Part shown: piece by piece, positions 6,861 through 7,564 of the stretch | Layout: each line of letters starts with the position of its first letter | Position numbering within the stretch: position 1 is the first letter of the stretch | Program-made: the position numbers and the translations under genes | The notes under the pieces: generated by a model | Databases searched by the model: none | What the model saw: the letters and a program-made list of their open reading frames with translations, nothing else | What the model was told of the DNA's origin: nothing | Source of the DNA: an uncultured Bacteroidales bacterium | GTDB taxonomy: Bacteria > Bacteroidota > Bacteroidia > Bacteroidales > UBA932 | NCBI GenBank assembly: GCA_937906795.1 | Contig: CALCUQ010000402.1 | Location: 1 to 7,564 of the forward strand | Length of the DNA: 7,564 nucleotides | Direction: 5' to 3'

Positions 6861-7564
6861 TTGGGCAATAAACCTGTAAACTATCTCCCCTATCTGTTTG
6901 TCGGGAGCCTTGGATTTTGCAGTGAACCTTGATTTTTTTGCCGCCTCAATTGCATATTTGTGCAAACATTCGTCGGGAGTAGAAGCAGACTCTATAATCT
7001 GTGCATTGGTTACATACCCTTTTTTATTCACTGTAATTTGCACATAAACATCTCCACCACCATAACATTTATACACCGGCACAGGCAAATATATTGCTTT
7101 ACGCCCATCCAACTGATACGAAAGTACAGATGGCCCTTTATACTCTGGAGCATCGCTTTTAGGCTTATCAGAGGGGCTTGCAACAACATCCTCATCTGCA
7201 CCTTGCTCCCTTAAAGCAGCCTCTCTTGAAGCATCCAACCTTTTTTGAAGCTCTCTTGCCTCATCATAAACCTGATTTGGATTGGAGAATCTGTCATCTT
7301 TAAGAGGCTCGGCAGACCGGTCTACAGCAACATTTCTATACGGATTTGAAGTTGTTCCGCTAAGAATATTATCCAGCTCCTCGCTCACTTTGGCCTTCAT
7401 CTCCTCTTGTTGCTGAATCCTCTCATACTCCTCCAGCTTGCTGAAATCCAAAACAAAAGAAGTCTCCTCACTTACAATCCTGTTAATGGAAGTGAGGAGA
7501 AATATAATAAGAACCACCAAATGGAATATTATAGTGGTATAGAATCCTATCTTCTTTTCTTTTG
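6858..7564 (-). CDS. TonB-family-like energy transducer, 5' end outside window
   Basis: The frame is open to the window edge. A TTG at 7520 can be read as a start, but it falls inside the hydrophobic segment; the 14 upstream codons (KEKKIGFYTTIIFH) are needed to complete the helix, so the real start lies beyond 7564. Counting from the first complete codon, 234 residues are visible. A single membrane helix is at about 5-26, preceded by lysines (cytoplasmic N-terminus). Charged, Glu/Lys/Gln-rich helical stretches follow at about 43-67 and 97-120, then a Ser/Pro/Asp linker. A C-terminal domain begins at about 143. There GGGDVYVQITVNKKGYV resembles the TonB-C pattern, and the chain ends YRFIAQ. 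TonB proteins couple the proton-motive force, through ExbB/ExbD, to outer-membrane transporters. The usual Pro/Lys-rich periplasmic spacer is missing, and Cys166 and Cys199 could form a disulfide. An envelope protein with a TonB-like fold but another role is possible. Confidence 0.75.
   Translation of the reverse strand, partial: KEKKIGFYTTIIFHLVVLIIFLLTSINRIVSEETSFVLDFSKLEEYERIQQQEEMKAKVSEELDNILSGTTSNPYRNVAVDRSAEPLKDDRFSNPNQVYDEARELQKRLDASREAALREQGADEDVVASPSDKPKSDAPEYKGPSVLSYQLDGRKAIYLPVPVYKCYGGGDVYVQITVNKKGYVTNAQIIESASTPDECLHKYAIEAAKKSRFTAKSKAPDKQIGEIVYRFIAQ

Noticed and set aside
6960..7214. An 84-codon plus-strand frame opposite the TonB-like gene.
   Set aside because: It has no recognisable motif, and the minus-strand frame shows membrane-anchor and TonB-C-like features, so this is a shadow.

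Overview
This AT-rich window looks like a chromosomal segment from a member of the Bacteroidota, most likely the order Bacteroidales. Three things support that: the gene order murG-murC-ftsQ-ftsA-ftsZ, the Bacteroidota-type GltX with an extended segment after its KLSKR motif, and a Bacteroidota-style promoter (TTG-N19-TAnnTTTG) in the ftsZ-gltX gap. Strong Shine-Dalgarno sites are also missing ahead of the start codons. The FtsZ details (LPFRDEG, ITRPG, NVDFADVKM) remind me more of Rikenellaceae-like FtsZ than of Bacteroides FtsZ, but that is memory-based and tentative.

Bases 1-5153 hold the distal part of a division and cell wall (dcw) cluster on the plus strand: the 3' end of murG, then complete murC, ftsQ, ftsA and ftsZ. 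The gaps between them are 0, 3, 4 and 5 bases, so this is almost certainly one operon with closely coupled translation. MurG and MurC make peptidoglycan precursors. FtsZ forms the cytokinetic ring, FtsA tethers it to the membrane, and FtsQ is the membrane scaffold that links the ring to the septal wall machinery.

Bases 5154-6797 hold gltX (glutamyl-tRNA synthetase) on the same strand after a 42-base gap. That gap carries a good candidate promoter and a 12-base perfect palindrome overlapping its -7 element, so gltX probably has its own transcription start in addition to any read-through from ftsZ. A clear hairpin terminator follows gltX.

Bases 6858-7564 hold a convergent minus-strand gene whose 5' end lies beyond the window. 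It encodes a single-pass membrane protein with a charged helical linker and a TonB-C-like C-terminal domain, probably a divergent TonB-family energy transducer.

I saw no RNA genes, mobile elements, CRISPR arrays or broken genes. Apart from the noted details this is a conserved housekeeping region, and I did not find evidence of an undescribed system.
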